Assembly (NCBI RefSeq): GCF_963583255.1 | Contig: NC_084805.1 | Location: forward strand, 9,974,827-10,038,826 | Length of the DNA: 64,000 bases | Direction of reading: 5' to 3' | Source: Pyrus communis | Taxonomy: Eukaryota > Streptophyta > Magnoliopsida > Rosales > Rosaceae | In this document: piece after piece, positions 9,555-21,094 of the stretch | Numbering within the stretch: position 1 is the first letter of the stretch | How the letters are laid out: every line of letters starts with the position of its first letter | The notes under the pieces: generated by a model | What the model was told of the DNA's origin: nothing | Databases searched by the model: none | Seen by the model: the letters and a program-made list of their open reading frames with translations, nothing else | Position numbers and translations under genes: made by a program

Positions 9555-11453
9555 TGTTGATGTAATATTCCTTCCTAATGCTAGAATATATTTAGTATAA
9601 TGGCACAAGCAAGGGTGTCGAATCCACAGGGACTAATTGGACCTATGTAATTACTTGTTTTGCAAGAATTCTATGAAATGAATCAAACTAATCAAATGAA
9701 GCAGATTTGTTGTTGTTACTTGAAAGCATAAATAAAAGAAGTAAACACAACTAAATGAGTCAACAACTAATAAAATGAGATAGTACCAATGGAGATGAAA
9801 CTAGGGATTCGGTTTCACCATTGCTAAACCAAGTTCATGTTTGTCAAGTTAGTTTATTCTCAGCCATCTACCTATTCCTTGAGTTTGTTTCACTTAGATA
9901 TGATCAACCATATGATGTGTGGATTTGATCAAATGTCCCTAATCACGAACCTAGTTGTGATGTGCAACGTTGGTTCATAATCAAGAGTATGTAATGCACA
10001 AGAAACTTTCATAAAACCAAAGGGAATAACTCGGCAGGATGTTTGCAAAACATTCCCTTCATTCATTCACATATCCACCAAGATTATGCATGATGTGTGC
10101 TCTAATCTTGGCTAAACAACCTGTGGTTAATTTAAATGGTGATCAAACATTAAAATCAACTCACAAAGTCACAACTAAATCAGAGAATGAACAAGAAATA
10201 GATGAACAAACTGAGCATTCTAACTTGATTACATGGCAAACTTTGCAAGGCTACATCGAATCCCTAGAGAAAGATTAGTTACAATTCATGTTTACAGAAT
10301 GTTTAACATAAAGGTACACAACATGAATGAACATAGAATGAAGTAGAAGGAACCCTTGAAGCAAAACTAATGTTGAATTCCTTGAAGAGTGCCTTCGGTG
10401 TTGGTGCTCCAAGTGTGGTACGGATGAAGGTAGATTGGTTATGATTGAATGGTTTCTGCCAATGGGACAGAAATGGAGTGAAATGGAGTGGTTATACGTG
10501 TGTGGAAGAGAATGGATAGTTTCTGTGAGAGAGGGAGAGTGTCGAATGCAATGGGATGGAGAGGGAGAATGAGCGTGAATGATGGACAGAAAATGGAGCA
10601 AATAGAGTGTGTGTAATGGAATGGTTCCGAGAGAATTGCGGACTCTTTCTTATGTCCAATGAGACTTGTTTTATCAAAAAGAATGTGTCTCCAACAATCA
10701 GATTGGATCTTGCATTTGTTTAACTCAGATGGCTGAGCATAAATCAGATGGAATGATGGGTTTCTGAGGTAGTGGCCGCATGGCATGGACAAGGTCTGCA
10801 AGCATGTGGTTCGTTTAATCAAAATGCATGTGCCCTTGCTGCAACAAGTGAGTGGAACCTGCAAAGGTGAATTGGAGCACCAGAAAATGTTTATACAAAT
10901 CTGGAAATGGGAAAAACACACGGCATGGACAAAGGGATGGGTTGGATTTCTGAAATGATGGCTGCAAGGAGTTACTTGTTTAATCACAATGCATGTGAAT
11001 TTCTGTAAAGATGAAGTGTAGAAATGTAATGGAGTGCACGGAATGGATGTTTGTGTTTGTTGGTGTCAAAATGGCTGAAATGAATTAAGTGATGGAAATG
11101 GGATTGTGAGGAATCTGATTTGGTGCTAGAATTGCATCAAATGATGGGATGATATGGGAACACACGGCCAAGGTTGTGACATGCATGTGAATGCATGTTT
11201 TGATGTTGGAACCACATAGGTGACTTCCATGTTTTTGCTTTGTTTAGAATCACGCAATATGGCCGAATTGCATCTCTTAACACTTCACATCTTTTCTGGA
11301 ATGTTTTTACTTCATTTGCCTTCCCATTGATCCAAGTTCACCCTTGGCTGCACACTAACACCAAATAATGTAAAATACAACTAGTTTAATCCAAAACAAT
11401 CACAAAGTCACCAAATAAGGAAGATATAAATGCATGCAAAATGTGACTTATCA
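9555..11453 (-). mobile_element. Solo LTR of a second LTR-retrotransposon family
   Basis: Flanked by the perfect 5-bp duplication CAATT (9550-9554 and 11454-11458). Reading on the minus strand it begins TGATAAGTCACATTTTGC and ends GGAATATTACATCAACA, i.e. TG...CA. Near the U5 end the minus strand has a TCCCTGTGGATTCGACAC motif, common in plant LTRs. 1899 bp, no internal region, hence a solo LTR. Related sequence is embedded in the LTR at 49317-51279. The 60-180 aa ORFs inside have no family resemblance and I do not regard them as genes. Confidence 0.88.
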
Positions 11454-11458
11454 CAATT

Positions 11459-12511
11459 CCAAACTCCACATTATTAAACACATAACGATCAAGATAGAAG
11501 TCAAAGGGGTGTAACGGGGCTAAAAAGTGTTTGGCTAACAAAGAAGGGTTATGGAAAACAAAGGTTCTTAAAGAAATAGCGAGCAAAGAATTTGAATTAA
11601 CTTAGAATTCACTTTTGAATGAAAACTCAACTTTTGAACAAAAAGGGAGAACAAGCTCTTTTTTCTTTCTTTCTTTCTTTTCTTTTCTGTTTTTCTTTTT
11701 CATATGTTTTTCACAATTTTTTTTCTTTTCTTTTGACTCTCAAAACATACATAAACGCTTAAGAACAAAACATTCTCCCCCACACTCATTTTCTTTCATA
11801 ATGTACTCAAAAGGAATTCATTTAAGTCATGCTCACTATCATTTAAGAACAAGGGTGTGGACTGTCCTACACTAGGCTAGGTAAGGGGTGATGTGGTTAG
11901 CAAAGAAAATAGGCTAAACGAGGCTCAACGGGGTTAAAACTAATATATACGAAATATGGGAAGTAAGGCTATTTGGCTATGGTGGCAACTACACAACTTC
12001 ATCTTGATATATGTTATGCAATTCAATGTCATGCTTTGAATGAAACGGATATAAGTTCTAGCATTTAGTTCTATCATGATACAATTGCATTCTAAGTAGT
12101 AACCAAGCAAGGAATAATGAGATCATGCAACAACTTTAGAAAACAAAGAATCACAGAAAATAACTCTCCAAAGAAAGTAATGGCTCGAATCTCACAGGGA
12201 TGTAGCATTTGTTTGAGTTCCTTCCTTTAAGCATGTTACAAAAACGAATTTTTCTTTTATGATTGCATGTGAAGTCATACATTATAACCATAACCAAGCA
12301 TATACCAAGAGTAAATCAAACTTTTCTCTATGTTAATAACTCTTTTTAACCGTCATGCAATTACAAACCAAATCCTTATCATTGTGTTGGAAGGTACCCT
12401 AAGACACAAACACACAAAAACGACTCAAAACACTCTTTTTAGGCTTTTTAAAACATGTTTTTCAAATTTTTATGTGATTTTCGGAGTTATAAAAACAAAA
12501 CATACTAAAAC
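11459..12511 (-). mobile_element. Internal tail of element C, second part
   Basis: Continues the tail after the CAATT duplication and ends abruptly at 12511, where an inverted copy of the same sequence begins after 21 bp. Contains T/C-rich runs at 11655-11740 and a degraded G-run motif on the minus strand. No gene is visible. Confidence 0.8.
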
Positions 12512-12532
12512 GTTTTTAAGATGTTTTAGAGT
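12512..12532. other. Centre of a large head-to-head palindrome
   Basis: A 21-bp spacer. Immediately left is CATACTAAAAC and immediately right its inverse GTTTTAGTATG. The arms continue outwards as inverted copies of the family N tail for about 1.5 kb (11459-12511 plus 9054-9554 on the left, 12533-14146 on the right) and then into LTRs. Confidence 0.85.
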
Positions 12533-14146
12533 GTTTTAGTATGTTTTGTTTTTATAACTCCGAAAATCACATAAAAATTTGAAAAACGTGTTTTAAAAAG
12601 CCTAAAAAGAGTGTTTTGAGTCGTTTTGTGTGTTTGTGTCTTAGGGTACCTTCCAACACAATGATAAGGATTTGGTTTGTAATTGCATGACGGTTAAAAA
12701 GAGTTATAAACATAGAGAAAAGTTTGATTTACTCTTGGTATATGCTTGGATATGGTTATAATGTATGACTTCACATGCAATCATAAAAGAAAAATTCGTT
12801 TTTGTAACATGCTTGAAGGAAGGAACTCAAACAAACGCTACAACCCTGTGAGACTCGAGCCATTACTTTCTTTGGAGAGTTATTTTCTGTGATTCCTTGT
12901 TTTCTAAAGTTGTTGCATGATCTCATTATTCCTTGCTTGGTTGCTACTTAGAATGCAATTGTATCATGATAGAACTAAATGCTAGAACTTATATCCGTTT
13001 CATTCAAAGCATGACATTGAATTGCATAATATATATCAAGATGAAGTTGTTGCCACCATAGCCAAATAGCCTTACTTCCCATATTTCGTATATATTAGTT
13101 TTAACCCCCTTGAGCCTCGTTTAGCCTTTTTTTTTTTTTTTGCTAACCACATCACCCCTTACCTAACCTAGAGTAGGACTTTCCTATACCCTTGTTCTTG
13201 AAGTATAGTGAGCATGACTTAAATGAATTCCTTTTGATTAATATGTTGCAGAAAATAAGTGTGGGGGAAGGGATTTTTGTGTGGATGTATGTCCCTAAGT
13301 CTTAAAGGAGGCACGGGAAAAAGAAAAAAAAAATGTGAGAAAAAGAAGAAGAAAAGAAAGAAAAAGAGTGAAAAAATGTGAGAATGGACTCACAAGTGTG
13401 ATTGTTGAAGAAAGGGCCCAAAAAGTTTGAATATGGCCCTAAGTTTTGTGTGACTTCCCCTTGGGTGTTCAAAGTTGACTTCTGTGTTCTAAAGGGAATT
13501 CTAAGTGCCTAATTCAATACTTTGCTCACTATTGCTTAAAGAACGTTTGTTTTCCCTATCCTTTCATTGTTAGCCAACTCCCCAAGCCCCGTTACAACCT
13601 TTGACTTCTATCTTGATCGTTATGTGTTCAATAATGTGGAGTTTGGAATTGATATGAGCTTATGGAATCACTGGTTCTCGTTCTAAGTAGTAGCATTCCA
13701 TTCATGAGATCATATTCATGTTATTGTCGTAAATCCAGAAAATGCTTTCTTTGATATAACATATGTGAGTGTTAGAATTCATATTTACATCAATCTTCTC
13801 ACATATAACTAGTGTAGGGTGTGTAGTCAGAAAATCTGTGTGAAAAACGAGTGCATATCTTGTAAGGATTTGAGCAAATTCTCTAAGGCATGTTACTACA
13901 TTCAAAACATGGTTTTAAATGCTTAATTGTGAAATAGTATGTGGTGACTATGATTAAGAATGTACTTAAGTGTGAAGATGACTAAAATCTGTGGGAATAA
14001 TGATTTTTAACTTGTCATGTGCATTGGAAATCCGTGAGACGATTGTTGGAAGGTCTACGTTGTGTTTTGTTCGTTTTGTCTAGTTTCGTGTTCTTTTGTT
14101 GTTTTGTTTTGCTCGAGGACTAGCAAAAGATAAGTGTGGGGGTATT
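12533..14146 (+). mobile_element. Non-coding internal tail of element D (plus), with polypurine tract
   Basis: The same tail as 34500-36170, in plus orientation. Two AAGTGTGGGGG motifs are present: TAAGTGTGGGGGAAGGG near 13257 and the true polypurine tract TAAGTGTGGGGGTATT at 14131-14146, abutting the LTR. A-rich stretch at about 13318-13380. The sequence has diverged little from the left arm; both share GGGTACC at a site where other copies have GGATACC or GTATACC. Confidence 0.85.
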
Positions 14147-14610
14147 TGATAGGAGCATATTCATGCGACTTAAATGGCTTGTTCTCGTGCATTTACGTTA
14201 TGTTTCTTTAGTTATTTTAGTCCTTTAAGCTATTTTCGTGTGTTTGTAGGTCCAAAGGGCTAAAGGAACAAAAAGATGCATTTTGGAGACTTTTGGAGCA
14301 CTTTTGGGCTAAGGATGGATAGCTTATGCTTGGCGCCAAAGTGTTGGACGAAAATTGAAGACCTAATTGAAGACCAAAGTGTTGGAACCTTGTTCCCTTT
14401 TGTTTTAGGACATTTAAACCTTTCCAATTTCCTTAGCCGTGCATAACATTCCAACATTCCACTCCTTCATTTCAGCCACACTCCCACATATCATTACTTA
14501 TCACCACATATCACTTATCACTTATCATCACCACATATCACTTATCACTTATCACTCACCACTTATCATATCATTCACTTATCATATCATACACTTAATT
14601 AATTAACCCA

Positions 14611-15027
14611 CATGCACCCTTTATTCTTTCATCATTGCAGCCACATTTCCACCCACATCCATTTAATTCACATGCTTTCACATGCATTTTCAGCCATGCA
14701 CATTCACCTTGCATTTGCAGAAAATCCACTTCCTTTGCACATGCATTCATCATCATCACTCTAGTTTTAATTCACATGCAAAACCATGCATTCCACATGC
14801 ATTTCCACCCTTACAAGACCATAATCATTCATCCACACAATCTGCCATCATTCACACAAACACCATCATTGCACCACAATGCAGCCACATGCACTCCCAT
14901 TCTCTCCCAAAACCGTGCACATGCATCTCCCATCTCATTTTCAGATTGTCCCCTTGCACATGCAGCCACTTATTCAAAGCACATGCATTTCCACCCTTTA
15001 ATCACATGCATAAATCAGCCACATGCA
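14611..15027 (+). promoter_or_regulatory. Array of 13 CATGCA (RY-type) motifs in LTR
   Basis: I count 13 CATGCA hexamers in 417 bp, all in the same orientation and mostly as CACATGCA, just upstream of the LTR TATA box. Chance expectation on one strand is about 0.1. CATGCA/TGCATG is the core of the RY element bound by plant B3 factors (LEC2, FUS3, ABI3 and the VAL repressors). Equivalent arrays occur in the other family N LTRs. Function here is inferred. Confidence 0.6.
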
Positions 15028-15089
15028 TCTCCCATCACCATTCCAGATTTCCACCACCCTCCTAGCTGTCATGTTCCCCCCATTTCACC

Positions 15090-15097
15090 TATAAATA
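15090..15097 (+). promoter_or_regulatory. LTR TATA box
   Basis: TATAAATA in the context CACCTATAAATA, about 945 bp into the LTR. It is conserved in sister LTRs at 37300, 42942, 44983, 45956, 59846 and 61798 (plus strand), which marks the probable U3/R boundary just downstream. Confidence 0.7.
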
Positions 15098-16229
15098 ACC
15101 CTTCATTGCAGCCACAAGAGGGGGGATCCATTCACCACAGAAATAAGGCCTTTGTGCCAGAAATTCACCCATTCCAAACACTCTTCCATAAACTCATCCA
15201 TTGCAGAAATGTAGACCATCAAACCACCCCCTTTGTGCCGTGAGTCTTCCCTACAAATCCAAACACCATCCTTCCATTCCTCCACCACTACCCAAAACAT
15301 TCACACCATCAAACTATCCTTAGACCTTGTGCTACAACGAAGAGGAAGATAAGAGTGCCTAAACGTTCATACAATTCAAGTTTGAGTTGTTGGAATGTTT
15401 AGGTGTTTCTTTGATTTCTATGTTTAATTTCAATACTCTTTGTTTTGTACGAATGAGGCATGGAAGAGAAGAGTGCCTAAACGTTCATACAATTCAAGTT
15501 TGAGTTGTTGGGAATGTTTAGGTGTTTCTTTGATTCTCTTTGTTTTGTATCATAAGGAACTAAACTCCCCCTTGGTTGGGGGGTGATTCGAATATATGTT
15601 TATGCTTGCATTTTGATTTGATTACTTCTAATTGCGTTTCATAAGTTGTGATTCAATTTGTTTAACCGTTTTATTGATAACTTATTTATGTATGTTTATT
15701 GAGAGTGCACGCTTAATTTTCATGCATGAATATGACGCTAGAATATAAGTGAGTTTCACCTAATAGTTACGAACTTATATTCATAAGTAGTGGAGGTTGC
15801 TTATAAACAATTGCGTTAAACGAATTCTTGGCAAGAGTTTCATGCATTCATAGTAACGAATGCCTCGTCAACACTTATAATTTTCATAGAGCGTAATGAT
15901 TCTTGCTTGTACCTCTTCTATGCATTCATGTTGAGGACTTGTGGGGAATGTTTTGAATTGTCGCATGCATCATCCAATTCAATAACGTTAGGAAGATTTG
16001 AAGGTTAACTTGGGGTGTTGAGAATTCATGGTTTATTGAAATGCAATTGGAAATCATTTATTATGCAAGTATAACATGTATGGAGATGAACCCCTTGGCT
16101 AGCATCCATCCATTCATTCCATTTCATCACATTCATATATACTATCTGTCTTAATTCGAATCTGTACATTTTATTTAATTTCGTATAAAACTCAATCCCC
16201 CTTTACTTTATTGTCCAATTTAGTAGAAA

Positions 16230-16607
16230 GTGTTTTAGTTTATGTTTATAAGTGTTTTGATTCATTTTGTTACATAATTTCGTCCAAATTCACCAAAGTG
16301 CTCAAAACTGCCCAGAAAGTGATTTTAAGGCAGTTTTGAGTGTTTTGGGTGATGTTTGAGTCTTTTGGTTTGTTTTAATGTTTTAAGTGTTTAGTTTTAC
16401 ATTCTTTGAGTTAGTAAAGTGTTTTAGTTTATGTTTATAAGTGTTTTGATTCATTTTGTTACATAATTTCGTCCAAATTCACCAAAGTGCTCAAAACTGC
16501 CCAGAAAGTGATTTTAAGGCAGTTTTGAGTGTTTTGGGTGATGTTTGAGTCTTTTGGTTTGTTTTAATGTTTTAAGTGTTTAGTTTTGCATTCTTTGAGT
16601 CTAGTAT
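16230..16607 (+). repeat. 189-bp tandem duplication inside LTR
   Basis: The block AGTGTTTTAGTTTATG... containing the GGCAG hairpin is present twice in direct tandem; the hairpin stems start at 16303 and 16492. The copies are nearly identical, so the duplication is recent or was homogenised. Other LTRs have one copy, or two diverged ones (47181 and 47369). Confidence 0.85.
16303..16338 (+). other. Conserved LTR hairpin (GGCAG hairpin)
   Basis: A 10-bp perfect stem CAAAACTGCC / GGCAGTTTTG with a 16-nt loop starting CAGAAAGTG. It recurs in every family N LTR examined. At 47369-47404 and 17999-18034 the stem is CAAATCTGCC / GGCAGATTTG, a paired change that keeps the stem. It lies in the R/U5 part and would be in element RNA. 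Confidence 0.7.
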
Positions 16608-16758
16608 AGTGTTTCATATTGTTATTTTACGTTTTTGAGTCAAATCCAAGTGGTTAACAATCCCTCCTAATCCCCGGTCCAGAACGATCCCTACTTATAC
16701 ATATACTACAATTTGACGAAAAGAGGGTTTAATTTGTGTGCGTATAAATCACGCATCA

Positions 16759-17677
16759 GGATGCAAAGTGAATGAATCATGAATCATTGTGGATGAAAGG
16801 TGGAAGTGCATGTGTTGATGACTAGGTTAGTGGGTGGAAATCTGAAAATGGCATAAAGGAATGGGAGCTCACGGTTTGGCTAGTGTTTGAATGTGTAAAG
16901 TGTGTGTGAATGCATGTGAAGATGCAATAAATAATGCATGTAGGGTTAGGAAATAAAATCATAACTTAAAGGGGGATGATTAAAGGGTGTTGAAAGGTTT
17001 GAAATGCATGTGTAATGAAGTTACATTTGGAAGGTTTGGAAAGTGGAAGGGAAAGGCACGGCAAAGAATGTGTGTTTGTGCATGTGGGTGAATGTGCATG
17101 TGTTTTAGGTTGTAATGTGTAGATAATTATGAGTATGATAAATGATAAGTGTATGATATGTTGAGTGATATATTGAGTGGTAAGTGAATGATAAGATAAG
17201 TGATAAGTGAATGATATGTTGAGTGATAAATGAATGATATGTTGAGTGATAAGATAAGTGGTTATTGATATGTAGATGAATGAATGATATGATAAGTAAT
17301 AAATGAATGATATGTGGTGATGATAAGATAAGTGTATGATATGATAAGTGGTGAATGAAGGAGTGGAATGTTGGAATGTTATGCACGACTAAGGATATAG
17401 GAAAGGTTTAAATATCCTAAAACTAAAAGGAACAAGGTTCCAACACTTTGGTCTTCAATTAGGTTTTCAATTTCATCCAACACTTTGGCTCCAAGCATAA
17501 GCTATCCATCCTTAGCCCAAAAGTGCTCCAAACGTCTCCAAAATGCATCTTTTTGCTCCTTTAGCCCTTTTGGCCTACAAACACACGAAAATAGCTTAAA
17601 GTACTAAAATAACTAAAGAAACATAACGTAAATGCACGAGAACAAGCCATTTAAGTCGCATGAATATGCTCCTATCA
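16759..17677 (-). mobile_element. Family N LTR fragment, U3 side
   Basis: Minus-strand LTR start (TGATAGG) at 17677; the fragment runs leftward to 16759, where LTR D interrupts it. Only the first roughly 920 bp is present. Contains an AT-rich run of GATAAGTGATA-like repeats (17110-17350) and TGCATGTG motifs. Right flank is GGATG. Confidence 0.75.
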
Positions 17678-17769
17678 GGATGGCTGAAAATCTGGAGTGG
17701 GAATTGCATGTGGCTGCAATGGATTAAAGAAAGGGTGAAGTGCATGTGCTGAAATGATGGTGTGGAATG
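17678..17769 (-). mobile_element. Family N LTR fragment interrupted by a solo LTR (left piece)
   Basis: A 92-bp piece of minus LTR (GGATGGCTGAAAATCTGG...) that matches 40795 onward in the LTR 39336-41927. It continues after the solo LTR at 20242-20932. The target duplication GAATG ends it. Confidence 0.8.
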
Positions 17770-20236
17770 TGATGCGGGAATTATACGCACACAAATTAAA
17801 CCCTCTTTTTGACAATTGTAGTATAGATATAAGTAGGGATCGTTCTGGACCGGGGATTAGGAGGGATTGTTAACCACTTGGATTTGACTCAAAAACGTAA
17901 AATAACAATATGAAACACTATACTAGACTCAAAGAATGCAAAACTAAACTTTAAAACACTAAGACAAACCAAAAGACTCAAAACAACACAAACACACTCA
18001 AATCTGCCTAAAAACCACTTTCTGGGCAGATTTGAGCACAAACACAAATTTGGACGAAATTAAGTAATAACTTGACTCAAGAACGTAAAAACACAATATA
18101 AAACACTAAACTAACTCAAAGAATGTAAAACTAAACACTTAAAACATTAAAACAAACCAAAAGACTCAAACATCACCCAAAACACTCAAAACTGCCTTAA
18201 AATCACTTTCTGGGCAGTTTTGAGCACTTTGGTGAATTTGGACGAAATTGGGAAATAAAATGAATCAAAACACTTAAAAGCACAAACTAAATTGATTTCT
18301 AACTAAATTGGACATTAAAGTAAAGGGGGATTTAGATTTATACGAAAATTGAAATAACAAAACAAGTTAATAAACGAAACAGATTGTAAAACGAATTTGA
18401 TGGAATGGAATGAATGGATGATAGAATGGCTAAGGGGTTCATCTCCATACATGTTATACTTGCATAATAAAATGATTTCCAATTGCATTTCAATAAACCA
18501 TGAAACTCAACACCCCGGGTTAACCGTGATGCACTAATTAACCTTCAAATCTTCCTAACGTTATTGAATTGGATGGGTTAGCGCATACAACAATTCAAAA
18601 CATTCCCCACAAGTCCTCAACATGAATGCATAGAAGAGATACAAGCAAGAATCATTACGCTCTATGAAAATTATAAGTGTTGACGAGGCATTCGTTACTA
18701 TGGATTGCATGAAACTTATGCCAAGAATTCATTTAACGCGATTGTTTATAAGCAACCTCCACTACTTGTGAATATAAGTTCATAACGATTAGGTGAAACT
18801 CACTTATATTCTAGCGTCATATTCATGCATGAAAATGAAGTGTGCACTCTCAATGAACATACATAAATAAGTTATCAATCAAACAGTTAAACGAATTGAA
18901 TCCACAACTTATGAAACGCAATTAGAAGTATTCAAATCAAAATGCAAGCATAAACATATATTCGAGTCACCCCCTAACCAAGGGGGGTTTAGTTCCTCAT
19001 GGTACAAAACAAAGAGAATCAAAGAAACACCTAAACATTCCAACAACTCAAACTTGAATTGTATGAACGTTTAGGCCCTCTTATCTTCCATTCCTCATTC
19101 GTACAAAACAAAGAGTATTGAAATTAAACGTTGAAATCAAAGAAACACCTAAACATTCCAACAACTCAAACTTGAATTGTATGAACGTTTAGGCACTCTT
19201 CTCTTCCTCTTCGTTGTAGCACAAGGTCTAAGGATAGTTTGATGGTGTGAATGGTTTGGGGAGTGATGGAAATGGAAGAGGAGTGGTGTTTGGATTTGTA
19301 GGGAATTGGTGGATTTGCACGGCAAAGGGGGGAGGGGTTTTGGTGAATTTCTGAATATGGAAGAATGAATGAGAATGAATGCAATGGATGCTTATTTATA
19401 GGTGAAATGGGGGGAACATGACAGCTAGGAGGGAATGTGGCTGCATGTTTGAATGATTAAAGGATGCATGTGGGTTGGAATTGCATGTGCAATGAATATG
19501 TGGCTGCATGTGCAAGGGGACAATCTGAAAATGCATGTGAAAGCATGTGTTGGCTGCAATGATGAAATGGATGGGAGTGCATGTGGCTTAATTAATTAAA
19601 GGGAGTGCATGTGCAATGTTTTAAAGGGTGGAATGCATGTGAATATGATGGAAATCTGATTTATTTGAAGATGCATGTGCAATGAAGTGGAATGACAGCT
19701 AGGTTATGATGATGAATGCATGTGGCTGATTTATGAATGATTATGGTTGCATGTGGGTGGAAATGCATGTGGGAATTAAAACTAGAGTGAATGATGATGA
19801 ATGCATGTGGATTAAAGAGAGAGAATGTGGTGTAATGATGAAGTGGAATAAGTGCATGTGGATGTGGCTGATTTGATTAAAGAATGGGAGATGGCTGCAA
19901 TAATGAAGTGAATGCATGTAAATGCAAAGGGGAAATGCACAGCTAAGGATTGAAATGATAAGTGTATGGTTATGATAAGTGATAAGTGAATGGTTATGAT
20001 AAGTGATAAGTGAATGGTTTGGTCTTCAATTTCGTCCATCTACTTGGCTTTAAGCATATGATATCCATTCCAATCTCTAATTTGCTCCAAAAGGCTCCAA
20101 AAGGCATCCTTTTGCATACTTTGCCCTTAGAACCTGAAAATACACAAAAGAAGCATAAAGGACTAAAATAACTAAAGAAACATAACGTAAATGCACGAGA
20201 ACAAGCCATTTAAGTCGCATGAATATGCTCCTATCA
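17770..20236 (-). mobile_element. Solo family N LTR, duplication GAATG
   Basis: TGATGCG at 17770 to CTATCA at 20236 (2467 bp), with GAATG at 17765-17769 and 20237-20241. It has no internal sequence, so it arose by LTR-LTR recombination. Contains two GGCAG hairpins (17999-18034 with the compensatory stem, and one near 18190), the C/G hairpin near 18970, the duplicated block at 19020-19200, a TATA box near 19395 (minus) and a dense TGCATGTG array at 19430-19930. Confidence 0.93.
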
Positions 20237-20241
20237 GAATG

Positions 20242-20932
20242 GTGGAAAGCCACGACAAGGGATGTATTTTCTGAATGAATGAAGGCAAGTTGTGTGGAAG
20301 GGTGATTAGGAATGCATGTGGGTGTTTTGGTGACTGAAATGATGAAGTGGGATGGATATGTTGCTGCAATGATGAATTGGGAGAGCATGTGGGTGGAAAT
20401 GCATGTGGGTGAATGTGTGGCTGCATGGTTGAATGATTAAAGGTGCATGTGGGTTGGAAATGCATGTGGAGTGGCTGGAATGAAGTGTGTATAAAAGGCT
20501 AGAATCTGATTCAAAGAGAATGGCATTTGTTTTGAACTTTGTTTCCTCATTTTCCACCTCCAAATCAGGTTTTCATTACTTTAAAATATGGCTGAGAGGA
20601 TGACAAACAAGGTAAGTATTTAAGGTAAGTTAAATGGCTCAAATCTGATGTAAATGGTATTTCCACATATGGCATGTGTTTTGAGCGTTTTTTTTTTCTT
20701 GTTTTCACAGCTTGCAAATCAGGTCACAAAGCCCTTCCTTTTGCTCCAAACATAAGATATCCATTCCAAGTCCAATTTTGCTCCAAAATGCTCCAAAATG
20801 CATCTTTTTGCTTCCTTAACCATATGAACCTAAAAACACACGAAAATGGCTTAAACAACTAAAACAACTATGAATTAACAATATAAATGCACGAAAACAA
20901 GCTAAGTAAGTCGCCTAAATATGCTCCTATCA
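20242..20932 (-). mobile_element. Family N LTR fragment, U3 end, adjacent to the split coiled-coil gene
   Basis: Continuation of 17678-17769 after the GAATG duplication, ending in the LTR start at 20932. It resembles 40926-41927. The section near 20540-20720 (ATGGCTGAGAGGATGAC and surroundings) is a U3 variant shared only with that LTR. Followed directly by the C-terminal codons of F's coiled-coil gene. Confidence 0.8.
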
Positions 20933-21016
20933 TCTTCCGCTCCGATGCCTTCCACTCCAATGCCTTCCGCTCCAAAGCCTCGTAGTGGGGCTTCACGTAA
21001 ACAACCTTTGTGAAGC
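20933..21016 (+). pseudogene. Coiled-coil protein gene of element F, C-terminal 27 codons
   Basis: In-frame codons for SSAPMPSTPMPSAP, then a KPRSG motif and RKQPL before TGA. This is the Pro/Ser/Met-rich tail of the proteins at 805-1437 and 47956-48627. It is the far half of the gene whose N-terminal part is at 6172-6558. The order (this gene, then convergent gag, then primer site, then LTR) is the same as in element A. Confidence 0.85.
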
Positions 21017-21094
21017 TCCATCTTTAGTATTTTATTTAATAAATATTTTTTTTTTTTGTTTTTTTTGTTTTTTTTTTTTTAAACATAAATAAAA
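21017..21094. repeat. Poly-T tract between coiled-coil gene and gag
   Basis: Several T runs (21047-21079) interrupted by single G residues, at the junction where protease-to-integrase sequence is missing in this family. No gene. Confidence 0.7.

Larger units (their letters stand above)
14147..16758 (+). mobile_element. Family N LTR, 3' LTR of element D
   Basis: TGATAGGAGC at 14147 to GCATCA at 16758, 2612 bp, directly after a polypurine tract. Internal landmarks in order: U3 start, a tetranucleotide-like CACTTATCA region (14490-14600), the CATGCA array (14611-15027), TATA box (15090-15097), the duplicated 64-bp block (about 15356 and 15474), a C/G hairpin (about 15567) and two copies of the GGCAG hairpin. 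Right flank is GGATG (16759-16763). The left end of the element is lost at the palindrome. Confidence 0.92.

Noticed and set aside
10039..10987. ORFs in the other-family solo LTR (79-182 codons)
   Set aside because: They lie wholly inside a solo LTR bounded by CAATT, have no recognisable domain, and are interrupted in the related piece at 49629-50330.
14635..15243. Long His/Ser/Pro-rich ORFs in LTRs (up to about 200 codons, here and at 44175, 57413, 59278, 61270 and others)
   Set aside because: They are translations of the CACATGCA-rich U3 repeat, in different frames in different copies, with no domain and no consistent start. They are low-complexity open frames, not genes.
16759..17682. GGATG at 16759-16763 and 17678-17682 as one target duplication around the LTR fragment 16764-17677
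   Set aside because: The left GGATG follows the U5 end of LTR D and the right follows the U3 start of another LTR; GGATG is also common in this sequence, so the match is not taken as proof of one insertion.
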